Positions 36,862 through 45,553 are shown, numbered from the stretch's first letter. The stretch: DNA of 64,000 bases from UBA9300 sp964577305 (GCA_964577305.1 CAZNYS010000002.1:1-64000), one strand, 5' to 3'. Notes: a model not told the origin generated them from the letters alone. Made by a program: numbers and translations.

Positions 36862-37614
36862 ATGAAATATATTAAGAAAGTAAACGTACTGGTAATTTCA
36901 GGATTAATGCTCGTTTTGAATATTACAATGAAAGCACAACCATCAGGTAAGGAGATACTGGAGCGGATTGACAGGAATATGTCATCTGAAACAAGGTATT
37001 TTGAAGCCAGAATGATAATTCATGGCAACCGTGGCAGCAGGACCATAGAATTCAACTCATGGTCTGAGGGCGACACTAAAGCTTATACCGAGTATACCAA
37101 CCCTGCCAGGGAACAAGGAACGAAAATGCTCAAGCTTGAAGATAAGCTTTGGATATACTCCCCTGGTACTGACCGTACAATTCAGATTACTGGCCATATG
37201 CTGAAGCAATCAGTAATGGGTTCTGATCTTTCATACGAAGACATGATGGATGATGCAAAATTAACTGAGCAATATAATTCAGAGGTGACAGGCTCAGAAA
37301 ACTATAATGATATGGAATGCTATGTTGTGGATCTTAAAGCCAATAATCCCGAACTTGCTTACCAGATGAGGAAATTATGGGTTGATAAAAACCGGTATGT
37401 GCCATTAAAGGAAGAACTTTATGCTAAAAGCGGCAAGTTATTGAAAAGAACCGAGTTATCAATGGTTGAACAAATTGAGGGAAGATGGTATCCACGCAAG
37501 ATAGTTTTCAAGGATATGCTGAAAAGAGGTGATGGTACGGAATTTATTGTAGACAGGATTGATTTTAATATTGATATTCCGGAACATCTCATGAGCAAGG
37601 CTACACTCAGATAA
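36862..37614 (+). CDS. LolA-like outer-membrane lipoprotein-sorting protein
   Basis: The 250-residue protein has a signal peptide (to about residue 26, MKAQP) and the open-barrel pattern of the LolA-like family PF17131: EQGTKMLKLEDKLWIYSPGTD, followed by IQITGHMLKQSVMGSDLSYED and a final VDRIDFNIDIPEHLMSKATL. Such proteins carry acylated cargo across the periplasm. It sits 43 bases after permease 2 in the same direction, so the cluster encodes ATPase, two permeases and a periplasmic carrier. Canonical LolA is about 200 residues and more divergent, so this is a second Lol-type carrier rather than the housekeeping one. Confidence 0.87.
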   Translation: MKYIKKVNVLVISGLMLVLNITMKAQPSGKEILERIDRNMSSETRYFEARMIIHGNRGSRTIEFNSWSEGDTKAYTEYTNPAREQGTKMLKLEDKLWIYSPGTDRTIQITGHMLKQSVMGSDLSYEDMMDDAKLTEQYNSEVTGSENYNDMECYVVDLKANNPELAYQMRKLWVDKNRYVPLKEELYAKSGKLLKRTELSMVEQIEGRWYPRKIVFKDMLKRGDGTEFIVDRIDFNIDIPEHLMSKATLR

Positions 37615-37691
37615 AAAAAAATAATAAATTTGTTTTATTGATTAATCAATCAACCCAGACCGATTTTTTTCTATATTTAAATAAAAAACAC

Positions 37692-38552
37692 ATGAAAAAA
37701 TCAAACATCCTAACTTTTCTAACTCTGATTCTTGTAACTGCCCTTTCAATCAGCAGCTGTAGCAAGAAATTGACATCATCATCTTCTGATGCAGGAAATC
37801 TTGAATACGGATTCACAGGAAATGAATCATATTCATATATGCAGTCGTCAAAAGCAAGCCAGACAATTGTATTTGGCGGACAGGAGGTCAACACATCCAT
37901 TAATTCAAACCTTGGTTTCACCATAAGAGGCAAAGGAATAGTTAATGGTTCTCTGATCCTGGAAATTACTGTTGACACCCTGGGAGTATCAATTAACGCC
38001 ACGGGGACAAATATGAAAGAAGACATCAGCAGCCTGAAAGGCAAAAGCTTCATGATGACAATGGATCCCAAAGGGGACAATAAAGATCTTGATGAAGCAG
38101 AAAGCATGACTTATACCATTCTTGGCGTACAAACGTCAAATTTAAAATCCAGCTTTGTTATGCTATTTCCTAAATTACCAGAAGAAAATATCAAGATTGG
38201 TTACATATGGCAGCAAACAGATACAATTAATGTAAATACTGAAACTGAAAATGCCGAAATGATTATTGTAACTAATAATACAATTGAATCCAGGGAAACA
38301 GTATCAGGATATGATTGTTATAAAATAAGTTACGTGGCCAGCGGTACAAGAGACGGAAGCAGCCAGACTCCCCAGGGCCTGATGATAACCAATGCTGACG
38401 TAAGCGGATCAGGTTACTTATATTTTGCTATAAAGGAAGGTATCATTGTATCCGATCATTCAGACATAAAAACAGATGGCGACCTGGTTATCCCTTCAGG
38501 GGAATCATTACCAATGTATATTACAGCCACCTCTGAATTGAAATTATTATAA
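37692..38552 (+). CDS. Predicted lipoprotein of unknown function
   Basis: From ATG 37692 the protein is 286 residues with a lipobox SISSC (C23) followed by SKK and a serine-rich linker. The mature part is beta-rich and polar with no catalytic motif I recognise. An earlier in-frame start at 37638 lacks a signal-like sequence. It lies 77 bases after the LolA-like gene and ends at a strong terminator, so it could be the last gene of the envelope cluster and even its cargo; both points are inference. Confidence 0.7.
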   Translation: MKKSNILTFLTLILVTALSISSCSKKLTSSSSDAGNLEYGFTGNESYSYMQSSKASQTIVFGGQEVNTSINSNLGFTIRGKGIVNGSLILEITVDTLGVSINATGTNMKEDISSLKGKSFMMTMDPKGDNKDLDEAESMTYTILGVQTSNLKSSFVMLFPKLPEENIKIGYIWQQTDTINVNTETENAEMIIVTNNTIESRETVSGYDCYKISYVASGTRDGSSQTPQGLMITNADVSGSGYLYFAIKEGIIVSDHSDIKTDGDLVIPSGESLPMYITATSELKLL

Positions 38553-38563
38553 AATAAAAGAAA

Positions 38564-38618
38564 CCCATGCCCGTAAAATGACACCCGGCTTTTCATGTTT
38601 TCCGGCATGGGCTTTTTT
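38564..38618 (+). terminator. Rho-independent terminator of the envelope cluster
   Basis: CCCATGCC at 38564-38571 pairs perfectly with GGCATGGG at 38604-38611 and is followed at once by CTTTTTT. The loop of 32 bases contains secondary pairing (CCCGG with CCGG). It closes the plus-strand run that begins at 31732. Confidence 0.7.
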
Positions 38619-38642
38619 ATTTGTTATAGGAAGCTTTATATC

Positions 38643-39050
38643 CTATATTAGCTCAGGGTGTTTACCGGGTAAGCGCTGGTTTAAGGAATCAATATTTTCT
38701 TCCAGTTTCCGTAATAATTCCTGCATTCGCTCTTCCATTACCTCAAATTTCTTTTCCATATCATTTATAAACTCATCATTAAACCTTATCTCAGGAAAAT
38801 CCCATTCGAAATCAAAATCAAAATCAGGAATATCAAAAATATGATGAGAGAATCCATATTCATTTTCACGCCAGTAAGGCATTGAGTCATAGTCTTGGCC
38901 TTCCTCAAGAGCCTTCAGGACATTCTTCATGGTTTCTCTTTTATTACCATAAAGGTTCTGATATTCCTGGGAAAGTGCGCCAGCCCAGGTGCTTGGGGTA
39001 AGTGCGAGTAATATTAACAGAAGAGCTGTTTTACTAAGTGCTTTCTTCAT
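38643..39050 (-). CDS. Small exported acidic protein with C-terminal coiled coil
   Basis: From ATG 39050 the protein has 135 residues with a signal peptide cleaved after TWAGA. The middle holds an unusual aromatic-acidic stretch, DIPDFDFDFEWDFPEIRF. The C-terminal third is a helical heptad segment (MEERMQELLRKLEENIDSL). It should be periplasmic. No family is recognised. It is convergent with the envelope cluster terminator and stands alone. A longer frame starting at 39104 adds a sequence unlike a signal peptide. Confidence 0.65.
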   Translation of the reverse strand: MKKALSKTALLLILLALTPSTWAGALSQEYQNLYGNKRETMKNVLKALEEGQDYDSMPYWRENEYGFSHHIFDIPDFDFDFEWDFPEIRFNDEFINDMEKKFEVMEERMQELLRKLEENIDSLNQRLPGKHPELI

Positions 39051-39167
39051 GGCTGTAGTATTTTGATTTTTCCATTCACATAGTAAAGTAAAGAATAAAA
39101 TCAATTGCTTCAGTTTAATGAAATGTTAAAGATGGCAGCTTAAATACACAATTTGGTTAAGAAATAT

Positions 39168-40052
39168 TTACACAGGCACAAGTAAGGGCCATCCTTTTCT
39201 TATTTTCTCCACCCTGAGAATCAGCTTTTCAGCCAGCCTGTAATTACCGGGCACAAACACTTCATGCTTTTGTCCGTGCCTGTCGCCTACAATAAGAATT
39301 TTACCGGGGCCATCGGGCTTATCATTTGCGGATATCAGTTTAAATTCATATTTCTTCCCTGCCGTGTAATAAGGATTCAATGGCTCTATTTTATATTGCC
39401 CTGAATCATGATATTTTATATACCTTCCCCTGAAAGTCCTGCCTTTTTCAAGTCCATAATAGGAATACTGTTCTGCAGGTATTATATGATTTGAATTATT
39501 ATGATCACTTACAAGGAAATAATCCTTTCCGTCCAATCCTGTCATCTTATCATAAATAAGGAATTCATAAACAGCATCTCCCTCTTCATTCTCACCCTCT
39601 TCATCATTTCCGGGATCTTTGAAAAAAATCCGGCCTTTGTGTATCCTTCTTATCCTCAGCCTAATATGTTCAATGTTAAGTACATCATATGTTCCAATAA
39701 TACTCATAGGGACCACAAGTTCAGTACTGAATTTATCCAATACCTGCAGAACCGGTATTACCTCTCCTGATTCATTGACCCTAACCTCCTTGCCGATGAC
39801 TCTGAAATCATATTCTTCCCCCTCTTTATAATATGGATTTTCCGGTTCAAGAAATACCTCTCCCCTACAGTTAATTTTATCGACCCTGCAATTAATTATA
39901 TTATCAAGCTGAATGTTATAATGTTTATAATACTCTTTACGCAGCAGGTATTTGATATCCCCGGGTCCTCTCAGGAGGTAATAGGTATTATCTCCTACCC
40001 TCACTATTTTTTCAACGAGGAAATCATATCTTTTACCTTCTTTAAGCATCAT
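39168..40052 (-). CDS. Protein made of four ~70-residue repeats
   Basis: From ATG 40052 this is a 294-residue cytoplasmic-type protein with no signal. It is built of four similar units. Each opens with a GxxYxF pattern (EGKRYDFLVEKI, EGEEYDFRVIGK, GDAVYEFLIYDK, AGKKYEFKLISA) and closes with a basic strand such as CRVDKINCRG or LRIRRIHKGRI. Units 1 and 3 end in the same PENPYY/PLNPYY link. The beta-rich pattern suggests tandem OB-type folds; this is inference. It starts 10 bases after the cardiolipin synthase stop on the same strand, so it is probably cotranscribed. Confidence 0.7.
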   Translation of the reverse strand: MMLKEGKRYDFLVEKIVRVGDNTYYLLRGPGDIKYLLRKEYYKHYNIQLDNIINCRVDKINCRGEVFLEPENPYYKEGEEYDFRVIGKEVRVNESGEVIPVLQVLDKFSTELVVPMSIIGTYDVLNIEHIRLRIRRIHKGRIFFKDPGNDEEGENEEGDAVYEFLIYDKMTGLDGKDYFLVSDHNNSNHIIPAEQYSYYGLEKGRTFRGRYIKYHDSGQYKIEPLNPYYTAGKKYEFKLISANDKPDGPGKILIVGDRHGQKHEVFVPGNYRLAEKLILRVEKIRKGWPLLVPV

Positions 40053-40062
40053 AATCCACTTT

Positions 40063-41532
40063 TTAGTATAATGGTCCGAATATCCTGGCCAGGCTCTCCT
40101 TATATTTTTCTCTTTTTGACCTTCCCTCCCAAAGATCAAATAATAATTCTTTACTGTTGAGCATGTCATTCATAAACAGATTTTCCAGTTTAGCGGCAAA
40201 TTCTTCATCATATATCAATGCGGTAACTTCAAAATTAAGGTCGAAACTTCGCATATCCACATTTACTGAACCTACTGAAGAAAAAACACCATCAACTACT
40301 ATATACTTGGAATGATTAAAACCGGAGACAAAAAGATATACTCTTACACCTGCATAGAGAAGCTCAGAAACATACGATCGAGAATTCCAGTCTGCTATTG
40401 TGGAATCAGTTTTTTCAGGCATTATCAAGCGTACATCCTTACCACTCAATGCTACAGTTTTCAAAGCATTCAGTATGCTTTCATTAGGTGAAAAGTAAGG
40501 AGTACACAGGTATACCTTATCACGGGCTGTTGCTATAGCTGAAAGATAGGCCTGCATAATATTTGCCCAGTCACTGTCGGGTCCACTGCTTGCCAGCTGA
40601 ATCCAGCTATCCCCATTAACTTTAAGCTTTGGAAAATAATCCTTGTTTTTAGTCAGTATTTCTCCACTCAGAAAATACCAGTCGATAAGAAATATCCTGT
40701 TCATCCCTGCCACTGCATCACCTGTAATCCTGAGATGTGTATCTCTCCATTCGCCTATCTTCGGAAGGCCAAGAAGGTATTTATCAGCAATATTCATTCC
40801 GCCTATAAAACCCGTATTGCCGTCTATTACAAGTATTTTCCTATGGTTACGGTAATTAATTTTACTGGCAAGCCATGGGATACGAACCGGGAAAAAAGGG
40901 AAGATCTGCACTCCTGCACTTCGCATTTCGTTAATATATTTCTTCTTAAAGGACCAGCTGCCAACATCATCTATTATAATTCTCACTTCTACTCCTTCAG
41001 CCGCTTTTCTTATCAGGAGGTCCCTGAATTTATTACCGGTTTTATCTATATTAAAACGATATATTTCAAAATGTATATGATGGTTAGCCTTTTCTATTTC
41101 TTCCAGCATTGATGAATATGTCTCTTCGGCATTATTCAGGAGAATGATCTTATTATTATCGGTCAGCACAGATTTTTCATTGTTCAGCATCAAGGTCATC
41201 AGGTGCTGTTTTGATTTAACTTTATCTGACTTCACTTCAAGACGGCTGTCAAGTGATTCGATCTGCTGGATAGCTGTATTGAGCAGCTGTTCACTGTCAA
41301 CAATACTTTTTCTTGAGAATATTTTCCTCTTACGGTAATTCTGTCCAAAGAAGAAATATAATAAAATACCTATAAAAGGGATTAGTGCTATTACCAGAAC
41401 CCACGATAGTGTTTTGACGGGAGCGCGGTTCTCAAATATTATTACCATACATACAAATACTATTGTTATGAGGTATAATATTGATAATATTACCTGCAGG
41501 GAAAGGAAACTGCCAGCCGGATCAGCATTCAT
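40063..41532 (-). CDS. cls: Cardiolipin synthase
   Basis: The 489-residue protein has two N-terminal membrane helices and two phospholipase D catalytic motifs. The first is NHRKILVIDGNTGFIGG and the second FNHSKYIVVDGVFSSVGS (HxK-x4-D in both). The intervening RDTHLRITGDAV and the C-terminal NVDMRSFDLNFE are typical of bacterial Cls. It condenses phosphatidylglycerol, or PG with PE, into cardiolipin in the inner membrane. ATG 41532 begins just before the first helix; an upstream start at 41583 is less likely. The four-repeat protein follows in the same transcript. Confidence 0.92.
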   Translation of the reverse strand: MNADPAGSFLSLQVILSILYLITIVFVCMVIIFENRAPVKTLSWVLVIALIPFIGILLYFFFGQNYRKRKIFSRKSIVDSEQLLNTAIQQIESLDSRLEVKSDKVKSKQHLMTLMLNNEKSVLTDNNKIILLNNAEETYSSMLEEIEKANHHIHFEIYRFNIDKTGNKFRDLLIRKAAEGVEVRIIIDDVGSWSFKKKYINEMRSAGVQIFPFFPVRIPWLASKINYRNHRKILVIDGNTGFIGGMNIADKYLLGLPKIGEWRDTHLRITGDAVAGMNRIFLIDWYFLSGEILTKNKDYFPKLKVNGDSWIQLASSGPDSDWANIMQAYLSAIATARDKVYLCTPYFSPNESILNALKTVALSGKDVRLIMPEKTDSTIADWNSRSYVSELLYAGVRVYLFVSGFNHSKYIVVDGVFSSVGSVNVDMRSFDLNFEVTALIYDEEFAAKLENLFMNDMLNSKELLFDLWEGRSKREKYKESLARIFGPLY

Positions 41533-41552
41533 ATAATAAATATTACTAACAT

Positions 41553-41593
41553 CAAAATAAAAAAAAACTCCCTTGGTAAACAAGAGAGTTTTT
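41553..41593 (-). terminator. Rho-independent terminator of the barrel gene
   Basis: On the minus strand AAAAACTC and GAGTTTTT (complement of 41563-41570 and 41586-41593) form the base, with CTTG/CAAG inside and a five-base loop. The transcript then runs into a U-rich tract from the A-run at 41553-41562. It lies 20 bases beyond the stop at 41614. Confidence 0.75.
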
Positions 41594-41613
41594 ATTCATC
41601 TATTAATTAATTA

Positions 41614-42222
41614 TTAAAACAATATACCTGCACTAATAAGAATAGCATTGTTTCTACCATCGAGTGTAAATGTTTCTTGACCTATGGTTATCTCATCTCC
41701 GAAATTATTTAATCCCCCTTCGTACCTGACATCAAGGGTAATCTTTTTCAGAATATCGACTCCTACACCGGCCTGGTATCCAAAGGTTGCAGCCTTATAC
41801 AGGTTCTCGGCATTTTCAATAAGGTCGCTGGCAGAACTTATCATAACAGATGCTGCCGGGCCAGCCATAAGCCTTACTGGACCAAGCTTTACACCCAGCA
41901 AAACTGGTATATCCAGTTTATTAAATTTCTGGCTCCTGACCTCTTCAATACCGGCATCAGTAACGAGCATATTATTTTCCGCCATTGAGAATATTACTTC
42001 GGGCTGTATCATAATTCCCAACATGGAGAGTCTTACGAAAGCACCACCATGAAAACCCCAGGATGCCTGTTTAACAGCATCAATCGTCTGCTGTGTACTT
42101 ATCAGCGGTTCTTTAAGTTTAAAATTATTTGATGTGGCACCTGCTTTTAAACCCCAGCTGAACTGTGCAAAAGCACCTGAAGATAATATTACTGCAAAAA
42201 GGATAAGAATTAATTTTTTCAT
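41614..42222 (-). CDS. Small outer-membrane beta-barrel protein (PorT/OmpW-like)
   Basis: From ATG 42222 this is a 202-residue protein with a signal peptide ending AFAQ, then FSWGLKAGATSNNF and repeated amphipathic strands ending in AILISAGILF. This is the outer-membrane beta-barrel pattern frequent in Bacteroidota (PorT-like family), with about eight strands. The function is unknown; such proteins may be structural or sensory. It has its own terminator and lies 66 bases downstream of a response regulator on the same strand. Confidence 0.8.
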   Translation of the reverse strand: MKKLILILFAVILSSGAFAQFSWGLKAGATSNNFKLKEPLISTQQTIDAVKQASWGFHGGAFVRLSMLGIMIQPEVIFSMAENNMLVTDAGIEEVRSQKFNKLDIPVLLGVKLGPVRLMAGPAASVMISSASDLIENAENLYKAATFGYQAGVGVDILKKITLDVRYEGGLNNFGDEITIGQETFTLDGRNNAILISAGILF

Positions 42223-42288
42223 TTTCTTTTTTTTTGGTTGTATATTAAATGACAATTATATTACTTAAAAGGTTGCCTGAGAATGTTA

Positions 42289-42981
42289 CTATTCCTTTAA
42301 CTTATATCCTACTCCTTTTATTGTCTTAATAATATCACAACCTACTTTTTCTCTTAATTTCCTTATATGCACATCTATTGTCCGGTCTCCTACAATAATA
42401 TCTTCACCCCAAACTTTCTTGTATATTTCAGTCCTGGTGAAGACTTTTCCCGGTTTTGTCAATAATAATGACAATAATTCAAACTCTTTCCTGGGAAGGA
42501 AAATATCCTTTCCCTCAAGGTGCAAAATAAACCGCTCACGGTCCAGACTCAGGTTGCAGGATCCAAGGATCTGTATCGAATCACCATATCCTTCGGAATC
42601 TGATCTGTATCGTCTGAGCAGGGCCTTTACCCTGCTTACCAGAACCCTTGGCCTTACCGGTTTAATAATATAATCATCACCTCCCGCTTCAAATCCCGCA
42701 ATCTGGGAATAATCTTCGCTTCGGGCTGTCAGAAAACATATGATAACAGATGACATTTCGGGATCAGACCTTATCTGCTTACATGCTTCAATACCGTCTG
42801 TTCCGGGCATCATTACATCAAGGAGTATAAGATGAGGCTTTACTTCCCATGCTTTCTTTATGCCAGTATTACCATCATGGGCTGTATGAACTGTAAAGCC
42901 TTCTTTACGCAATGTATAGGATAAAAATTCCCTTATATCATCTTCATCATCCACCAGCAATATTGAATGCTCACTGTTCAT
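42289..42981 (-). CDS. OmpR-family response regulator without adjacent kinase
   Basis: From ATG 42981 the 230-residue protein has a receiver domain (LLVDDEDD, phospho-acceptor D55 in LILLDVMMPG, K in YIIKPVRP) and a winged-helix output domain (LPRKEFELLSLLL, TIDVHIRKLREKV). It lies 10 bases after a thioredoxin-like lipoprotein gene on the same strand and is followed by a small barrel gene. No histidine kinase is adjacent; the only one in view pairs with another regulator. An upstream start at 43011 would overlap the redoxin gene by 20 bases. Confidence 0.88.
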   Translation of the reverse strand: MNSEHSILLVDDEDDIREFLSYTLRKEGFTVHTAHDGNTGIKKAWEVKPHLILLDVMMPGTDGIEACKQIRSDPEMSSVIICFLTARSEDYSQIAGFEAGGDDYIIKPVRPRVLVSRVKALLRRYRSDSEGYGDSIQILGSCNLSLDRERFILHLEGKDIFLPRKEFELLSLLLTKPGKVFTRTEIYKKVWGEDIIVGDRTIDVHIRKLREKVGCDIIKTIKGVGYKLKE

Positions 42982-42991
42982 CAGAGTAAAA

Positions 42992-43531
42992 TTATCCTTT
43001 TTCAAGTTCACTGAAGATAATCTTCTTCATCTCAATAAATTCATTCATTTCAAATAACCGCGTCAAAAAAATTATTTTCCCTTCCCTGTCAATTATTACG
43101 TTCCTTGTAACTCCTGCATTTTTCTCAGCAAAGAAGCTGAATATTTCAGCCCCCGGATCAAGTGCAAGCGGGTAAGTTATACCAATATCATTCCTGAATT
43201 TTCTGACTGTTTCAGGAGGTTCATCCCTGTCGATACCAATTACTTTCAGGTCTTCATCCTTTTTTTCCTGCCATATCTCCTTTTCAATATAGGGCATTTC
43301 TTTCCTGCATACACTGCACCAACTCGCCGTGAATTGCAGCATAACGACTTTACCCCGAAGATCTGACAACATATACTCTGTCCCATCTGCTTCTTTTATG
43401 CGAAAATCAGGAGCTTCATCCCCAACTTTTACCACATAACCATGCTCATAAACCTTAACATTACGACATGCTACTGCTGCAAAGCACGTGATGAAAATCA
43501 TCAGACCGGTAATCATAAGTACCTTCTTCAT
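42992..43531 (-). CDS. TlpA-like thiol-disulfide oxidoreductase lipoprotein
   Basis: From ATG 43531 this is a 179-residue protein with a lipobox AVAC (C22), so it is probably anchored in the periplasm. The redoxin fold follows: GDEAPDFRIKEADG, then the active site WCSVCRKE (CxxC), GIDRDEPPE and a C-terminal IDREGKIIF. It should reduce disulfides or act in cytochrome or stress redox pathways. It is the first gene of a probable pair with the response regulator. A -7 element TATATTTG on this strand (43563-43556) lies 25 bases ahead of the start. Confidence 0.88.
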   Translation of the reverse strand: MKKVLMITGLMIFITCFAAVACRNVKVYEHGYVVKVGDEAPDFRIKEADGTEYMLSDLRGKVVMLQFTASWCSVCRKEMPYIEKEIWQEKKDEDLKVIGIDRDEPPETVRKFRNDIGITYPLALDPGAEIFSFFAEKNAGVTRNVIIDREGKIIFLTRLFEMNEFIEMKKIIFSELEKG

Positions 43532-43555
43532 ATCATTCTTCTTTATTGAACCAGC

Positions 43556-43563
43556 CAAATATA
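43556..43563 (-). promoter_or_regulatory. -7 element for the redoxin-regulator pair
   Basis: Read on the minus strand, TATATTTG is a perfect TAnnTTTG element 25 bases before ATG 43531. No clear TTTG is seen at the -33 distance. It excludes the longer in-frame start at 43591. Confidence 0.4.
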
Positions 43564-43716
43564 TAGTATTTAAATCAATACACCCTGCCACATGACATGA
43601 AAAAAGTAAAAGAATTGAATAGGTTATCTTAATCTACAGGAACTAACCAGGATTATCAGGTAATATTTTAAGCTGTTCATGGCATAAATTTTGCATCTGT
43701 TTATATAAAAAAGGCC

Positions 43717-44208
43717 ATGAAAAATATAATTTATATATTATTTGCAATCATTTTTATTACCGGTTCCTGTGCAACATCCGGGGATGTTGTATCCTCGAGA
43801 GAAGAACGGGCATCTGTAAGACAGGAGGATGTCAGAGAAGCTGTTGAATCCCAGCAGATGATTATAAAGGTTAACAGGCTTCATCCACGCCGCGGAAGTA
43901 TTTTGGATTTGAATCCTGATATGAATTTTGTTATAATTAATAAGAACAGGACACGCATCAGCCTGGGCTACGTAGGACGGTCATTCACTGCAAGACCTGT
44001 AGCTGCAATAAACATGGAAGGGGAAATATACTCCAGGGTTATTGATAAAAAAAGAAAAGGTGTATATGATATCAGGTTTGAACTTGGTCAGGATAATGAG
44101 AAGTTTATTGTTAATATGACTATCAGCATTAATGGCTATGTCAATCTGAGTATAACAAATCCCAGGATCGATTTTGTAAGGTATTCAGGTAACCTCAGCA
44201 CACTGTAG
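43717..44208 (+). CDS. DUF4251 lipoprotein
   Basis: The 163-residue protein has a lipobox TGSC (C18) and a DUF4251 domain. It shows LNPDMNFVIINKNRTRISLGYVG, then VYDIRFELGQDNEKFIVNMTI and a terminal NGYVNLSITNPRIDFVRYSG. DUF4251 is a beta-rich domain of Bacteroidota envelope lipoproteins with no known activity. It ends two bases before the stop of a convergent outer-membrane gene. Confidence 0.82.
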   Translation: MKNIIYILFAIIFITGSCATSGDVVSSREERASVRQEDVREAVESQQMIIKVNRLHPRRGSILDLNPDMNFVIINKNRTRISLGYVGRSFTARPVAAINMEGEIYSRVIDKKRKGVYDIRFELGQDNEKFIVNMTISINGYVNLSITNPRIDFVRYSGNLSTL

Positions 44209-44210
44209 AA

Positions 44211-44948
44211 CTAGAAAATATAAAAAAATCCAAGGGTTACACTAAGGGCTTCTATATCAATATCATCTGACCTGGTGAGGTCAAATTCACCAATATCGTT
44301 CACCACATTCATGTCAAAATCGTATGAAGCCTTGCTGCTCAGGTAATCAGCACTAAGCTTTAAACCTGTTCCTGAGCGCGACCTATACAAAAGGCTGGCC
44401 CCGTATGAATAAGCAAGAGCAGCAGAGGTTCCTTTAGCCAGGGTTTCCAGTGAATTTGTACCCTCTGAATAATAGAGTTCCCTCGTGGGATAGAATGCTA
44501 TTGTTAAACCTGCAAGGCCATGTATCCCAGCCTGGAAACGTCCAAACGGAACTGATAATTCAGGACCTGTAAGTATATTAACATAATTCCAGAATCCTGA
44601 TTCAAAACCTACATCATCCGTTGCAGGTGGTGAACCAACCATTGGTATCTCGGACTGGGTATATGCATACTCTATTAAATCCTCCAGATAAACATCACTA
44701 TTAGCATATAAAGATCCAAACCCGAGTATTCCACCAATACCAATAACAGGTAGCGGGTAATAAAATCCTTCGAAATTAACTGTAAAACCCGGAATTGCAT
44801 ATCCGTTATTAAAAAGATCCTCACTGCTTGAAAAAACACCCCTTGGAATACTGGTGCCAAGGCTGAAACCAAGATAACTTCGCTGGGCCTCTGATTTAAA
44901 ACTGCAAACAAGGAGAATGGAAAGCAATATTATGATAGTTCTTTTCAT
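44211..44948 (-). CDS. Predicted outer-membrane beta-barrel protein
   Basis: The 245-residue protein has a signal peptide (to about residue 21, SEAQ) followed by barrel-like strands: YLGFSLGTSIPRGVF, VNFEGFYYPLPVIGIGGIL, and a final IEALSVTLGFFYIF ending in phenylalanine, as outer-membrane barrels do. A loop with acidic and glycine residues lies around 90-115. No family is identified. It is convergent with DUF4251 with a two-base gap and no room for a terminator. Confidence 0.72.
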   Translation of the reverse strand: MKRTIIILLSILLVCSFKSEAQRSYLGFSLGTSIPRGVFSSSEDLFNNGYAIPGFTVNFEGFYYPLPVIGIGGILGFGSLYANSDVYLEDLIEYAYTQSEIPMVGSPPATDDVGFESGFWNYVNILTGPELSVPFGRFQAGIHGLAGLTIAFYPTRELYYSEGTNSLETLAKGTSAALAYSYGASLLYRSRSGTGLKLSADYLSSKASYDFDMNVVNDIGEFDLTRSDDIDIEALSVTLGFFYIF

Positions 44949-44993
44949 TATTATATCTTAAAATTGTCCTGCTCCAAAAGTAAGTCATTTATT

Positions 44994-45362
44994 CTAAATT
45001 TCCAGTAATCCGGTGTTTTTAACAAGAATAATATATTCAGAATTTACTTCACGATAACCATATTCGTAACAATACCGGGTTATAATACTGTCGGCATCAG
45101 TTTCAACAGAGTGGGTAAAAAAATTCATATTAAACTCTGAAACAAGCAGCGCATCCTTGTGTATCTTCGTTTTTCCACTCTCATACAGCTCACATAATAT
45201 TTTCCTGTTCTTCCTTAATACACTATGTACATTTCGTACAAGGTTATAAGCTTCCCTGTTAATGGTATTATTATAATTATTACGGCACTGATCAGAACAG
45301 AATTTTTTATCTGATCTTCCTTTAAGTACTTCACCGCAGTCGAGACATTTTCTAACTGGCAT
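44994..45362 (-). CDS. Small zinc-ribbon protein of unknown function
   Basis: The 122-residue cytoplasmic-type protein opens with a four-cysteine zinc ribbon, CLDCGEVL and FCSDQCRNNYNN (CxxC then CxxxC, 17 residues later). Helical and basic segments follow, and the C-terminus is beta-like (YCYEYGYREVNSEYIILV). The motif resembles small DNA- or RNA-associated zinc fingers. I do not recognise a named function. Start taken as ATG 45362; a GTG directly before it is also in frame. Confidence 0.7.
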   Translation of the reverse strand: MPVRKCLDCGEVLKGRSDKKFCSDQCRNNYNNTINREAYNLVRNVHSVLRKNRKILCELYESGKTKIHKDALLVSEFNMNFFTHSVETDADSIITRYCYEYGYREVNSEYIILVKNTGLLEI

Positions 45363-45545
45363 CACAGAAATTTTTATAAAGTTAAAAAATGTGAGCTTTG
45401 ATTACAACCTGGGGTGAGACTTTTTTACAGGCAAAAATGTTTCAAGGATCTTGTAAATGCATATTGGAAATTGCTTTATCCGATTTTAAACGTTTATTAA
45501 ACAACTATAAATATTTATTTACCGACACGTTATGCCACAGGGGTT

Positions 45546-45553
45546 TATGTTTG
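45546..45553 (+). promoter_or_regulatory. -7 element upstream of ssb
   Basis: TATGTTTG is a perfect TAnnTTTG element 36 bases ahead of the ATG at 45590. The best -33 candidate (TTTA at 45518-45521) is too far (24 bases). The 224-base gap 45366-45589 otherwise shows only AT-rich sequence. Confidence 0.4.
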
